Part shown: positions 1 through 5,822 of the stretch, one piece after another | Layout: each line of letters opens with the position of its first letter | Position numbering within the stretch: the first letter of the stretch is position 1 | Source: CAMCYM01 sp041191165 | GTDB lineage: Bacteria > Bacteroidota > Bacteroidia > Flavobacteriales_D > Sanyastnellaceae | Direction of reading: 5' to 3' | Length of the DNA stretch: 11,639 bases | Assembly (NCBI GenBank): GCA_041191165.1 | Contig: JBEEPJ010000052.1 | Location: 1-11,639, forward strand | The notes under the pieces: generated by a model | Seen by the model: the letters and a program-made list of their open reading frames with translations, nothing else | Databases searched by the model: none | What the model was told of the DNA's origin: nothing | Position numbers and translations under genes: made by a program

Positions 1-726
1 GCCGGGCACGCCATTCATGGGCGCCTCGTTGCCCTCACCGCGGACGTTGAGTTGCATGCCATCCTCCACACCTGCCGGGATTTGGATGGGGACCACGACC
101 TCTTTGCGCACCAGCCCCATTTCATCTGCGCCCGTGGGACGCTTGGTGATGCGCTGTCCACTGCCCTGGCACGCTCCGCAGGTGGAGGCCGTTTGCATTT
201 GGCCTAAAATGGTGTTCGTCACCCGGCGCACCTGTCCGGTGCCTCCGCATGCCTGGCAGTCCGCAAATTCCGCACCCTCCGCCCGAACCTGCCGAAACAA
301 CTTCACCCGCTTCTCCACCCCCTCCGCAATCTCCTCGAGCGTCAGCTTTACCTTGATGCGCAAATTGCTGCCCTTGAGCTGCCGCCGACGGCCTCCCCCG
401 CCCCCGCCACCGCCAAACCCCCCACCACCGAAAATGTCGCCGAACTGGGAGAAAATGTCCTCCATGTTCATGCCCCCAAAGCCCGCGCCGCCCGCGCCAC
501 CCCGCATGCCATCGTGTCCGAAACGGTCGTACTGCGCCCGCTTGTTGCCATCGCTCAGCACCTCGTATGCCTCGGACGCTTCTTTGAACTTCTCCTCGGC
601 CTCTTTGTCACCCGGATTTTTATCAGGGTGGTATTTCAAGGCCAATTTCCGATAAGCTTTCTTTACCTCCCCCTCGTCCGCTTTGCGGTCAACCCCCAGA
701 ACCTCGTAATAATCGCGCTTTGCCAT
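1..726 (-). CDS. dnaJ: Chaperone protein DnaJ (Hsp40), C-terminal part missing at window edge
   Basis: This is the J-domain co-chaperone that delivers unfolded clients to DnaK (Hsp70) and stimulates its ATPase in the cytoplasm. 242 codons are visible; the rest of the C-terminal substrate-binding region lies left of base 1. The J domain (residues about 4-70) has the HPD motif at 33-35 within KYHPDKNPGD. A Gly/Phe-rich linker follows at about 75-115 (GGFGG, DIFGGGG and a run of seven glycines), then the first beta strands. The zinc region is abnormal. Only two CxxCxGxG motifs occur, CQACGGTG (157-164) and CGACQGSG (183-190). They match the central motifs II and III. Motif I is absent, and the motif IV site reads KRPTGADEMG with no cysteine. 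The normal strand IPAGVEDGMQL follows. The start lies 6 bases after the grpE stop, so the two are cotranscribed. No Shine-Dalgarno is seen. Family identity is certain. Confidence 0.97.
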   Translation of the reverse strand, partial: MAKRDYYEVLGVDRKADEGEVKKAYRKLALKYHPDKNPGDKEAEEKFKEASEAYEVLSDGNKRAQYDRFGHDGMRGGAGGAGFGGMNMEDIFSQFGDIFGGGGFGGGGGGGGRRRQLKGSNLRIKVKLTLEEIAEGVEKRVKLFRQVRAEGAEFADCQACGGTGQVRRVTNTILGQMQTASTCGACQGSGQRITKRPTGADEMGLVRKEVVVPIQIPAGVEDGMQLNVRGEGNEAPMNGVPG

Positions 727-732
727 GGGGGA

Positions 733-1272
733 TTATTTGCCGACGACCACCTTGGGGAAACGCATGATTCGCCCATGCAAAGCATAGCCCGGAATCAGCA
801 CTTCCACGACCTGATCCACCCGATCGGGATGGGGAACCGAAGTGATGGCCTCGTGGCGATCTGCATCGAACGCTTCGCCCACCTCGGGAACCAACTTCTC
901 CAATCCCTGCCGTTCTAGGATTTGATTCAACTTGTTGTGAATCAATTGCTGACCTTCGACGAAAGCCGCAGCCTCCCCGAGGGGGCTGAGGTCTTGCGCC
1001 AGCGAGCGATCCCAGTCGTCGAGGATGGGAATCAGCGCTTCCATCGCGTCGTAAGCGCCTCGTTGCGCACGCTCCACGGCCTCGCGCGCGGAACGTTTGC
1101 GGAAGTTGTCAAACTCAGCCAGCAACCGCAAGTAGCGGTCTTCCCAATCGATGGCCGGAATCTCCTCGGTCGCGGGAGCCTCCGCCGCAGGCGCGGCCGC
1201 TTCCGATTCGGCAGCCTCCGCTGCGTTCAACTCCGTATCCGGATCGGTTTCGGGGTATGCAAATGCGTTCAT
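733..1272 (-). CDS. grpE: GrpE, nucleotide exchange factor for DnaK
   Basis: GrpE releases ADP from DnaK and so resets the Hsp70 cycle; it works with DnaJ, encoded 6 bases downstream. The product has 179 residues. An acidic, Ala/Glu-rich, probably disordered N-terminus (to about residue 50) leads into the long dimerisation helix (about 55-105: WEDRYLRLLAEFDNFRKR is the family signature). The C-terminal beta domain ends with the hallmark HEAITSVP, a valine-rich strand, then PGYALHGRIMRFPKVVV. The reading frame stays open upstream to a GTG at 1311. I chose the ATG at 1272 because the upstream residues do not look like GrpE and because an imperfect -7-like box (ACCCTTTG, 1297-1304) lies between the two starts. 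The 94-base gap behind the thioredoxin gene may hold a separate promoter, although readthrough from upstream is possible. Confidence 0.95.
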   Translation of the reverse strand: MNAFAYPETDPDTELNAAEAAESEAAAPAAEAPATEEIPAIDWEDRYLRLLAEFDNFRKRSAREAVERAQRGAYDAMEALIPILDDWDRSLAQDLSPLGEAAAFVEGQQLIHNKLNQILERQGLEKLVPEVGEAFDADRHEAITSVPHPDRVDQVVEVLIPGYALHGRIMRFPKVVVGK

Positions 1273-1366
1273 TTCGTTCGGTTTCCCGATGGACTGCAAA
1301 GGGTTTGCCACAATTTCTCACGGGCGCGGCGATGCGCCAACCTGTCAGGCCCGGGAGGATGGGGGG

Positions 1367-1963
1367 TCAGAGTTTGGCCACAAAGCGGTCAATCTGTCGG
1401 TGCAAATCGAGACCGCGCAGATTCTTGGCGACAATCACCCCTTTCTCATCCACGAGGAAGCTCATGGGAATCGAGCTCACACCGTAGAGCGCAGCCGCTT
1501 CACAATCCCAACGCTTGAGGTCGGAAACATGCCACTTCCATACCAGCCCATCCTGCTTGATGGCGTCTTCCCAGCGGGCCTTGTCGCCATCCAGCGACAC
1601 GCTGTAGACCTCGAAACCGGAGGCGTTTTTGAAGGTGGCCTTCTTGTACTTGTTGTAGGCCTGCACCACGTTGGGATTCTCGCGGCGGCAGGGACCGCAC
1701 CAGCTGGCCCAGAAGTCCACCAACACCACTTTGCCGCGCAGTTCACTCAGGCGCATCACCTTCCCCGCGGGGTTCGAGAGCGCAATTTCCGGAGCGGTGT
1801 CCCCGATGTTCGTACCCACCTTGCCGGTGGGCACCACCGGCCCCTGTTGCTCCCATGCGGATGTCATCTGCCCCACCGGATCCGCATCGCGAACCGACAT
1901 CGTCCACCAACCCAACCCCACTGTAGCCACCACGGCCCCCGTAACCCAAGCGAATTTCATCAT
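1367..1963 (-). CDS. TlpA/ResA-like membrane-anchored thioredoxin
   Basis: This is a thioredoxin-fold thiol:disulfide oxidoreductase of the TlpA/ResA family, probably facing the periplasm. About 198 residues are counted from the ATG at 1963. An N-terminal hydrophobic segment (about 3-20, FAWVTGAVVATVGLGWW) acts as signal anchor; there is no lipobox cysteine. The AhpC/TSA-like opening GDTAPEIAL, then LSELRGKVVLVDFWASWCGPC gives the redox pair C89/C92. The cis-proline loop is VSSIPMSFLVDEKG. An extra cysteine sits in the RWDCEAAALYG helix, as often in TlpA-type proteins. A TTG at 1984 would extend the frame. I prefer 1963 because the 17-base gap after murA carries TATCTTTC (1968-1975) four bases before this ATG; a second ATG at 1960 is equally possible. 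Likely role: reducing or resolving disulfides in envelope proteins. The exact partner is unknown. Confidence 0.9.
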   Translation of the reverse strand: MMKFAWVTGAVVATVGLGWWTMSVRDADPVGQMTSAWEQQGPVVPTGKVGTNIGDTAPEIALSNPAGKVMRLSELRGKVVLVDFWASWCGPCRRENPNVVQAYNKYKKATFKNASGFEVYSVSLDGDKARWEDAIKQDGLVWKWHVSDLKRWDCEAAALYGVSSIPMSFLVDEKGVIVAKNLRGLDLHRQIDRFVAKL

Positions 1964-1967
1964 GCCG

Positions 1968-1975
1968 GAAAGATA
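1968..1975 (-). promoter_or_regulatory. Putative -7 element TATCTTTC of the thioredoxin gene
   Basis: Seven of eight positions agree with or are neutral to the Bacteroidota TAnnTTTG box; the last base is C. It occupies the 17-base gap between the murA stop and the thioredoxin ATG, with a 4-base spacer (CGGC). No TTTG was seen at the expected -33 distance. If active, the transcript would begin at or next to the ATG. Confidence 0.45.
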
Positions 1976-1980
1976 CGAAA

Positions 1981-3291
1981 TCAAGCCACGCGTTCGATAC
2001 GGGCCCCCACGGACTTAAGGCGCTGCTCGATGTCCTGGTATCCGCGGTCGATTTGGTGGATGTTGTGGATCACCGACTGTCCCTCAGCGGACAGCGCCGC
2101 GATGAGCAGCGAGACCCCGGCCCGGATGTCCGGCGACGTCATCTGCACCCCGCGCAAGGGGCTCTTGCGGTCCAGTCCGATCACCGTGGCACGGTGCGGA
2201 TCGCAGAGGATGATTTGGGCGCCCATGTCGATGAGCTTGTCCACAAAGAACAGGCGGCTCTCGAACATCTTCTGATGGATCAGTACGCTCCCGCGCGCCT
2301 GCGTGGCCGTCACGAGCACGATCGACAGCAAGTCCGGCGTAAATCCCGGCCAAGGCGCATCCGAAACCGTGAGAATGGACCCGTCGATGAACGTATCGAT
2401 TTCGTAGTGATCCTGCGCCGGGATGTACAAGTCATCGCCGCGCAACTCCATCCGAATCCCCAGTCTTTCAAAGGTCCGGGGAATCACCCCCAGGTGCGGA
2501 TAACCCACGCCTTGGATGGTGATTTCGCTCCGCGTCATGGCGGCCAAACCGATGAAACTCCCAATCTCAATCATGTCGGGCAGGCAACGGTGTTCCGTTC
2601 CCCCCAAAGCCGCCACCCCCTCGATGGTCAACAAGTTGGAGCCGATGCCCGAAATCTTGCCCCCCATCCGGTTGATCATCTCGCACAGCTGTTGCAAGTA
2701 CGGTTCACACGCCGCGTTGTAAATCGTCGTAACCCCGTCCGCCAGCGCAGCCGCCATGACCACATTCGCGGTGCCCGTCACCGAGGCCTCATCGAGAAGC
2801 ATGTAGGTTCCGCGTAGTCCTCCGGGGGCTGAGGCCCGGAAGAAACCGGTCAGGGCATCGTAGTCGAACTGCGCCCCGAGCGCCTCGAAACCGATGAAGT
2901 GGGTGTCCAACCTGCGGCGTCCGATTTTATCCCCCCCGGGCTTGGGAATGGCCCCCACCCCGAAGCGGGCCAACATGGGCCCCAGAATCATGATCGACCC
3001 CCGCAGTGCACTCCCTTTGGTCCTGAAGGTCTCCGTCTCGAGGAAATCAAGGTTGACATCGTCCGCTTGAAAAACCCAAGTCCCGGGTCCCTTTCGCTGG
3101 GTCTTGACCCCCATCTCCGCCAGCAGCTCGATGAGCTTGTTGACATCCACGATGTCCGGCAGGTTGGAGATGGTCACCGGCTCCGGCGTCAGCAGCACTG
3201 CACAGAGAATCTGGAGCGCTTCATTCTTTGCGCCCTGGGGCACCAACGTGCCTTGGAGGGCATGCCCGCCCTCGATGAGAAAACTTGACAT
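1981..3291 (-). CDS. murA: UDP-N-acetylglucosamine 1-carboxyvinyltransferase (MurA)
   Basis: MurA transfers enolpyruvate from PEP to UDP-GlcNAc, the first committed step of peptidoglycan synthesis, in the cytoplasm. The 436 residues are a normal length for the family and span both inverse alpha/beta domains. Visible active-site residues are K22-N23 (QGAKNEAL), R126 in the mobile loop, the aspartate of APWPGFTPD (general-base aspartate, D305 in E. coli) and the arginine of DIRAGVSLL (R397 equivalent). The loop position that is Cys115 in E. coli is aspartate here (D121, in GGDKIGRRRLD). Such enzymes are active but are not alkylated by fosfomycin. The gene lies 18 bases after the DUF4290 gene and 17 before the thioredoxin gene, all on one strand, suggesting cotranscription. 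Confidence 0.98.
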   Translation of the reverse strand: MSSFLIEGGHALQGTLVPQGAKNEALQILCAVLLTPEPVTISNLPDIVDVNKLIELLAEMGVKTQRKGPGTWVFQADDVNLDFLETETFRTKGSALRGSIMILGPMLARFGVGAIPKPGGDKIGRRRLDTHFIGFEALGAQFDYDALTGFFRASAPGGLRGTYMLLDEASVTGTANVVMAAALADGVTTIYNAACEPYLQQLCEMINRMGGKISGIGSNLLTIEGVAALGGTEHRCLPDMIEIGSFIGLAAMTRSEITIQGVGYPHLGVIPRTFERLGIRMELRGDDLYIPAQDHYEIDTFIDGSILTVSDAPWPGFTPDLLSIVLVTATQARGSVLIHQKMFESRLFFVDKLIDMGAQIILCDPHRATVIGLDRKSPLRGVQMTSPDIRAGVSLLIAALSAEGQSVIHNIHQIDRGYQDIEQRLKSVGARIERVA

Positions 3292-3309
3292 ACGAGCTTG
3301 TAATCAGGG

Positions 3310-3936
3310 TTATCCGCGGTTCTTCTTCTTTCCGGAGCGCTGGCGCTCGAGGGCATCGCTGGTCTTGCGCATGGTCTGCAGGATGCCGGCCGTCTGCGCC
3401 AACTCCACTTCCGGCGCCAGCGTGAGCTCCCCGTTTGACAGCTCCTTCAGCTGCTGGGCGATGAAGGCATCCTCCACCGTGGGACGATTCCAGGTGAGGA
3501 AGTGCCGTTTGAGCAGATTGGCGATGGACAGCACCAGGGCGTCCTTTTCCGGCCCGGGCTCATATCCCTTCGCCCGTTCGACCAACTTGCGGGTCAGGGC
3601 GCCGTAATGCCCGAGGCGTGAAGTCTCCCCGGGATAGCTGAGACGCGCGGGCGGTTCCAGCCGGCTGTCTTGGGTGGGCAACGGGTAGGGACTGTCGACG
3701 TCCAGCGCATAGCCGGAGATCACCATCAGATGACCCCAAAGCCGCTTGCGCACCTCATCCGGGCTGCCGTCCTGCGGGGCCACCGACGCCATGATGCTCA
3801 CGATCGCCTCCGCACACCGGTTGCGCGCTTCGCGATCCGCGAGGGTGAGCGCGTGAGCGACCATCTGATGCACCGCCCGTCCATATTCTGGAATCGCGAG
3901 TTCTTCCCGAACGCTGTTGTAGGTCAAATCCGACAT
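3310..3936 (-). CDS. DUF4290 family protein (Bacteroidota-specific, unknown function)
   Basis: A 208-residue soluble protein without signal peptide or membrane segment. I recognise it as DUF4290 from the opening LTYNSVREELAIPEYGR, the central DVDSPYPLPTQDS, the LSYPG segment and the SWN-like FLTWNRPTVED near residue 155. The protein is mainly helical by composition, and its C-terminus is basic (RQRSGKKKNRG). No catalytic motif is evident and the function is not known to me. From memory it often neighbours murA in Bacteroidota, which would fit a cell-wall or division-linked role; that is inference. The frame is open further upstream into acpH. The ATG at 3936 was chosen because family homology starts there and TACCTTCG lies four bases before it. 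The acpH stop is 14 bases upstream. Confidence 0.9.
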   Translation of the reverse strand: MSDLTYNSVREELAIPEYGRAVHQMVAHALTLADREARNRCAEAIVSIMASVAPQDGSPDEVRKRLWGHLMVISGYALDVDSPYPLPTQDSRLEPPARLSYPGETSRLGHYGALTRKLVERAKGYEPGPEKDALVLSIANLLKRHFLTWNRPTVEDAFIAQQLKELSNGELTLAPEVELAQTAGILQTMRKTSDALERQRSGKKKNRG

Positions 3937-3940
3937 GCCG

Positions 3941-3948
3941 CGAAGGTA
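3941..3948 (-). promoter_or_regulatory. Putative -7 element TACCTTCG of the DUF4290-murA unit
   Basis: One mismatch to TAnnTTTG. A 4-base spacer (CGGC) precedes the ATG at 3936, the same spacer sequence as before the thioredoxin gene. The box sits in the 14-base gap after acpH, so DUF4290-murA may have its own promoter besides readthrough. No -33 TTTG was recognised. Confidence 0.4.
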
Positions 3949-3950
3949 CA

Positions 3951-4589
3951 TCACTCCCCCGACCTGCGAAAGGGCTCCGCGCGGTCGAGGCCGGGGTCCG
4001 CGGCCAGCTCCCGCCGCACGTCCGACCAACACACCCGGAACCGCTCCTCCCAGCGGCGGGCGGCGGGCGCGTGCGCCCATCCCGCCCACAGCCCCTCGAG
4101 GTTCGAAGCCGCGCCCGTGCGCAGCGCCATCCTGCGGTCCATCTGACGGCTCACCTCCTGCATGACCTCGAGCCGGGCGTATCCGCTGAGCCAGCCGTGG
4201 GCCACCATCGCATCGAGGAAACGCTGGCTCCGTTCCGGCATGAGGTGGCGCTGGGCCAGCAATACGGCGTGGGCCTGTTCCGCGAAGGCGGGGAGGGAGA
4301 GGGTTTGGCCTGAAAGCGCCTCAAAATCCCGCGCCAGCAGATGGTCGTGCAGCAAGTCCATCGCGACCCCCGACCAGCGGCCCAACGCAGGCCGAATCTC
4401 CGCCCGCGTCGCCCGCGCCTCCGGGTGCGCGTCCGCGAGCGCGTCGATGCGCCGGTGCAACAAAATGCCCTGCTGCACGCCCGGCGGGTAATCCTGCCAG
4501 CGCCGGCCCTTCACCGCGTCGCCGATGAAGTTGCCCAGCGCCCGCTCCGGCTCTAGCCCGCCCAGCACCAGATGCGCGAGGTAATTCAC
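3951..4589 (-). CDS. acpH: Acyl carrier protein phosphodiesterase (AcpH, DUF479)
   Basis: AcpH hydrolyses the 4'-phosphopantetheine arm from holo-ACP, giving apo-ACP, in the cytoplasm. The product has 212 residues (E. coli about 193). Family landmarks in order are the start NYLAHLVL, then GNFIGDAVKGR, then GILLHRRIDALADAHP (about 44-60, which resembles the E. coli segment), and MDLLHDHLLARDF (about 78-90) with metal-binding His/Asp candidates. The C-terminus is Arg-rich. No ATG fits: the family start MNYLAHL coincides with a GTG at 4589, preceded by CATCTTCG and a 4-base spacer, the same layout as for neighbouring genes. A TTG at 4658 would add 23 residues unlike the family. It is the first gene of the leftward run and diverges from tRNA-Gly. 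Confidence 0.9.
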   Translation of the reverse strand: MNYLAHLVLGGLEPERALGNFIGDAVKGRRWQDYPPGVQQGILLHRRIDALADAHPEARATRAEIRPALGRWSGVAMDLLHDHLLARDFEALSGQTLSLPAFAEQAHAVLLAQRHLMPERSQRFLDAMVAHGWLSGYARLEVMQEVSRQMDRRMALRTGAASNLEGLWAGWAHAPAARRWEERFRVCWSDVRRELAADPGLDRAEPFRRSGE

Positions 4590-4593
4590 CCTG

Positions 4594-4601
4594 CGAAGAT
4601 G
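4594..4601 (-). promoter_or_regulatory. Putative -7 element CATCTTCG of acpH
   Basis: Two mismatches to TAnnTTTG, but the position (4 bases before the GTG start) and TCTTCG core match the other minus-strand boxes here. It supports the GTG start. Weak alone. Confidence 0.3.
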
Positions 4602-4660
4602 CGGATTTTGCCGTGTCCGGAACGGCTTGTGATTTTTCGTCAGAATTTTTAAGGCCAAAT

Positions 4661-4691
4661 TTTGGCATCCGAATCGAATTGCGTAATTTTG
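4661..4691 (+). promoter_or_regulatory. Promoter of tRNA-Gly: TTTG-N19-TAATTTTG
   Basis: TTTG at 4661-4664 and TAATTTTG at 4684-4691 are exact matches to the Bacteroidota -33 and -7 elements, separated by 19 bases. The tRNA 5' end follows 25 bases after the -7 box, leaving a short leader to be processed. The -33 TTTG is one arm of a perfect inverted repeat GCCAAA-T-TTTGGC (4654-4666). This is the clearest full promoter in the window. Confidence 0.75.
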
Positions 4692-4716
4692 CCTCCCGTT
4701 TGAACGAAACGGCGCT

Positions 4717-4789
4717 GCGAGAATAGCTCAGTTGGTAGAGCACAACCTTGCCAAGGTTGGGGTCGCGAGTTCGAGTCTCGTTTCTCGCT
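4717..4789 (+). tRNA. tRNA-Gly (anticodon GCC)
   Basis: A full cloverleaf can be drawn. The acceptor stem is GCGAGAA/TTCTCGC, the D arm is GCTC-AGTTGGTA-GAGC, the anticodon stem is CAACC/GGTTG with loop TTGCCAA (anticodon GCC), and the T arm is GCGAG-TTCGAGT-CTCGT. The discriminator base is T. 73 nt; CCA is not encoded. A promoter and a terminator flank it, so it is a stand-alone transcription unit. Confidence 0.97.
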
Positions 4790-4796
4790 CACAGCA

Positions 4797-4823
4797 AAAG
4801 CCTCCCATTTCGGGGGGCTTTTT
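4797..4823 (+). terminator. Rho-independent terminator of tRNA-Gly, probably bidirectional
   Basis: Stem AAAGCCTCCC (4797-4806) pairs with GGGGGGCTTT (4812-4821) with one G-T pair and a 5-base loop, and runs into a short T tract. Read on the minus strand the same hairpin is followed by TTTT and lies directly after the GyrI-like gene stop (4823-4825), so it can end both units. Confidence 0.8.
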
Positions 4824-5326
4824 CATTTCTCCCCCGCCCCGTCCCGCAGCTCCAGCTCCAGGACGGTCGCCCACCGGGCCGGGTCCGGCTCACGCGAGGG
4901 GTCGGTGAGGTAGCGCTCGCGAAAGCACCCCGTCGGTTCCCTCTGCGGATGGGAGGCCAGCGCGGCAGGGACCGCCGCGGAGAACGCCCCCCAAGCGGCT
5001 GCCAGCCCCTCGTAGGGTCCCGTGTAGGTGGTGCGCAGGAGCCAAGTCGCGGGCAAGGTGCCCCACTCTACCCGCCCCTCCCCCTGCATCGCCAGGTCTT
5101 CCGCTACCGGAAATCCCAGTTGCAGGTCGAAGTGGGTCGTGGGCCGGGCGAGGTGCCGACAGGTCAATGGGCCTGCGGGAACCCGCTGCTGCCGGGCCAG
5201 CACGCCGAGCACTTCCTGGATGGCGAGGTCCATGTGCTGCGCGGCTTCCGCCATCGGAAATCGAAGCGCGATGAAGCACCATGGGGTGGCGGGTTCCGCC
5301 TGAAGGGTGGGGGGAGAGATGGGCAT
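4823..5326 (-). CDS. GyrI-like / AraC effector-binding-domain protein
   Basis: A 167-residue stand-alone ligand-binding domain of the GyrI-like (AraC-type effector-binding) superfamily, without a DNA-binding domain or clear signal peptide. Supporting segments are HFDLQLGFPV (the beta strand before the central turn), TYTGPYEGLAAAWGAF (the conserved glycine-proline-tyrosine turn and helix), and near the end CFRERYLTDP, which usually contains the ligand-contacting glutamate. Proteins of this fold bind small hydrophobic or cationic molecules, and some inhibit gyrase or hydrolyse ligands; which applies here cannot be read from the sequence. The ATG at 5326 starts where family-like sequence begins; an in-frame TTG at 5350 would overlap the cyclophilin start region. 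It is divergent from the cyclophilin gene and convergent with tRNA-Gly. Confidence 0.8.
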   Translation of the reverse strand: MPISPPTLQAEPATPWCFIALRFPMAEAAQHMDLAIQEVLGVLARQQRVPAGPLTCRHLARPTTHFDLQLGFPVAEDLAMQGEGRVEWGTLPATWLLRTTYTGPYEGLAAAWGAFSAAVPAALASHPQREPTGCFRERYLTDPSREPDPARWATVLELELRDGAGEK

Positions 5327-5328
5327 CG

Positions 5329-5336
5329 TACCTTTG
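5329..5336 (+). promoter_or_regulatory. -7 element TACCTTTG of the cyclophilin gene
   Basis: Exact TAnnTTTG, with a 4-base spacer (CGCC) before the ATG at 5341. No good -33 TTTG 17-23 bases upstream. The box touches the opposing ATG of the GyrI-like gene (5324-5326), so the two divergent units nearly share their start region and polymerases could interfere. Confidence 0.6.
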
Positions 5337-5340
5337 CGCC

Positions 5341-5769
5341 ATGCAAGCAAAAATCACCACCGACCGCGGGGAGCTCATCGCCGAGTTTTTCCCGGAGGAT
5401 GCGCCCAAGACCGTGGCGAACTTTGTCGATTTGGCCCGCAAAGGTTTCTACAATGGCCTCAAATTCCACCGCGTGATTCCGGGATTTGTGGTGCAGGGCG
5501 GTTGCCCCCACGGCACCGGAACCGGCGGCCCAGGCTACAAAATCGACTGCGAACTGACCGGCGGCAACCAGTACCACGACAAGGGCGTCCTCTCCATGGC
5601 GCACGCGGGCCGCAACACCGGCGGGTCCCAATTCTTCATCGTCCTCGACCGCGCCAGCACCTCCCACCTCGACCGCAACCACACCTGCTTCGGGAAGGTC
5701 GTGTCCGGACTGGAATGGCTGGACCAAATCAAGCAGGGCGACACGTTTTCCGTGGAGATCATCGACTGA
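5341..5769 (+). CDS. Peptidyl-prolyl cis-trans isomerase, cyclophilin type
   Basis: Catalyses cis-trans isomerisation of X-Pro bonds during folding; with no signal peptide it should be cytosolic. The 142-residue compact cyclophilin domain shows the active-site strand FHRVIPGFVVQGG (catalytic R44, plus Q52), the GGPGYKIDCEL loop, LSMAHAGRNTGGSQFFI (F99) and HLDRNHTCFGKV. The position equivalent to human cyclophilin A Trp121 is H109, as in many bacterial cyclophilins, which predicts weak cyclosporin binding. The ATG at 5341 matches the family start (QAKITTDRGEL) and follows TACCTTTG by four bases; upstream in-frame codons encode no cyclophilin sequence. It is monocistronic, with a hairpin terminator 22 bases after the stop. 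Confidence 0.96.
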   Translation: MQAKITTDRGELIAEFFPEDAPKTVANFVDLARKGFYNGLKFHRVIPGFVVQGGCPHGTGTGGPGYKIDCELTGGNQYHDKGVLSMAHAGRNTGGSQFFIVLDRASTSHLDRNHTCFGKVVSGLEWLDQIKQGDTFSVEIID

Positions 5770-5791
5770 TTCTCCCGCAACTTCGTTTTCC

Positions 5792-5822
5792 AAAGGTGCC
5801 GCTCCGGGGGCACCTTTTTTTA
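5792..5822 (+). terminator. Rho-independent terminator of the cyclophilin gene, shared with the convergent gene
   Basis: Stem AAAGGTGCC (5792-5800) pairs with GGCACCTTT (5809-5817) with an 8-base loop, continuing into a run of seven T (5815-5821). The TAA of the opposing reductase gene (5820-5822) lies in the T tract. On the minus strand only TTT follows the stem, so termination there would be weaker. Confidence 0.85.

Noticed and set aside
1273..1311. A GTG start for GrpE at 1311
   Set aside because: The 13 added residues do not resemble GrpE, and a promoter-like box lies inside them; the ATG at 1272 is preferred.
1324..1339. Hairpin GGCGC-N6-GCGCC between the thioredoxin gene and grpE
   Set aside because: Short stem and no T tract on the minus strand, so it is not supported as an intrinsic terminator.
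1151..2275. A long plus-strand open frame (about 370 codons) opposite the grpE, thioredoxin and murA genes
   Set aside because: It has no recognisable domain, its composition follows from the high-GC antisense strand, and it spans three well-identified genes on the other strand.
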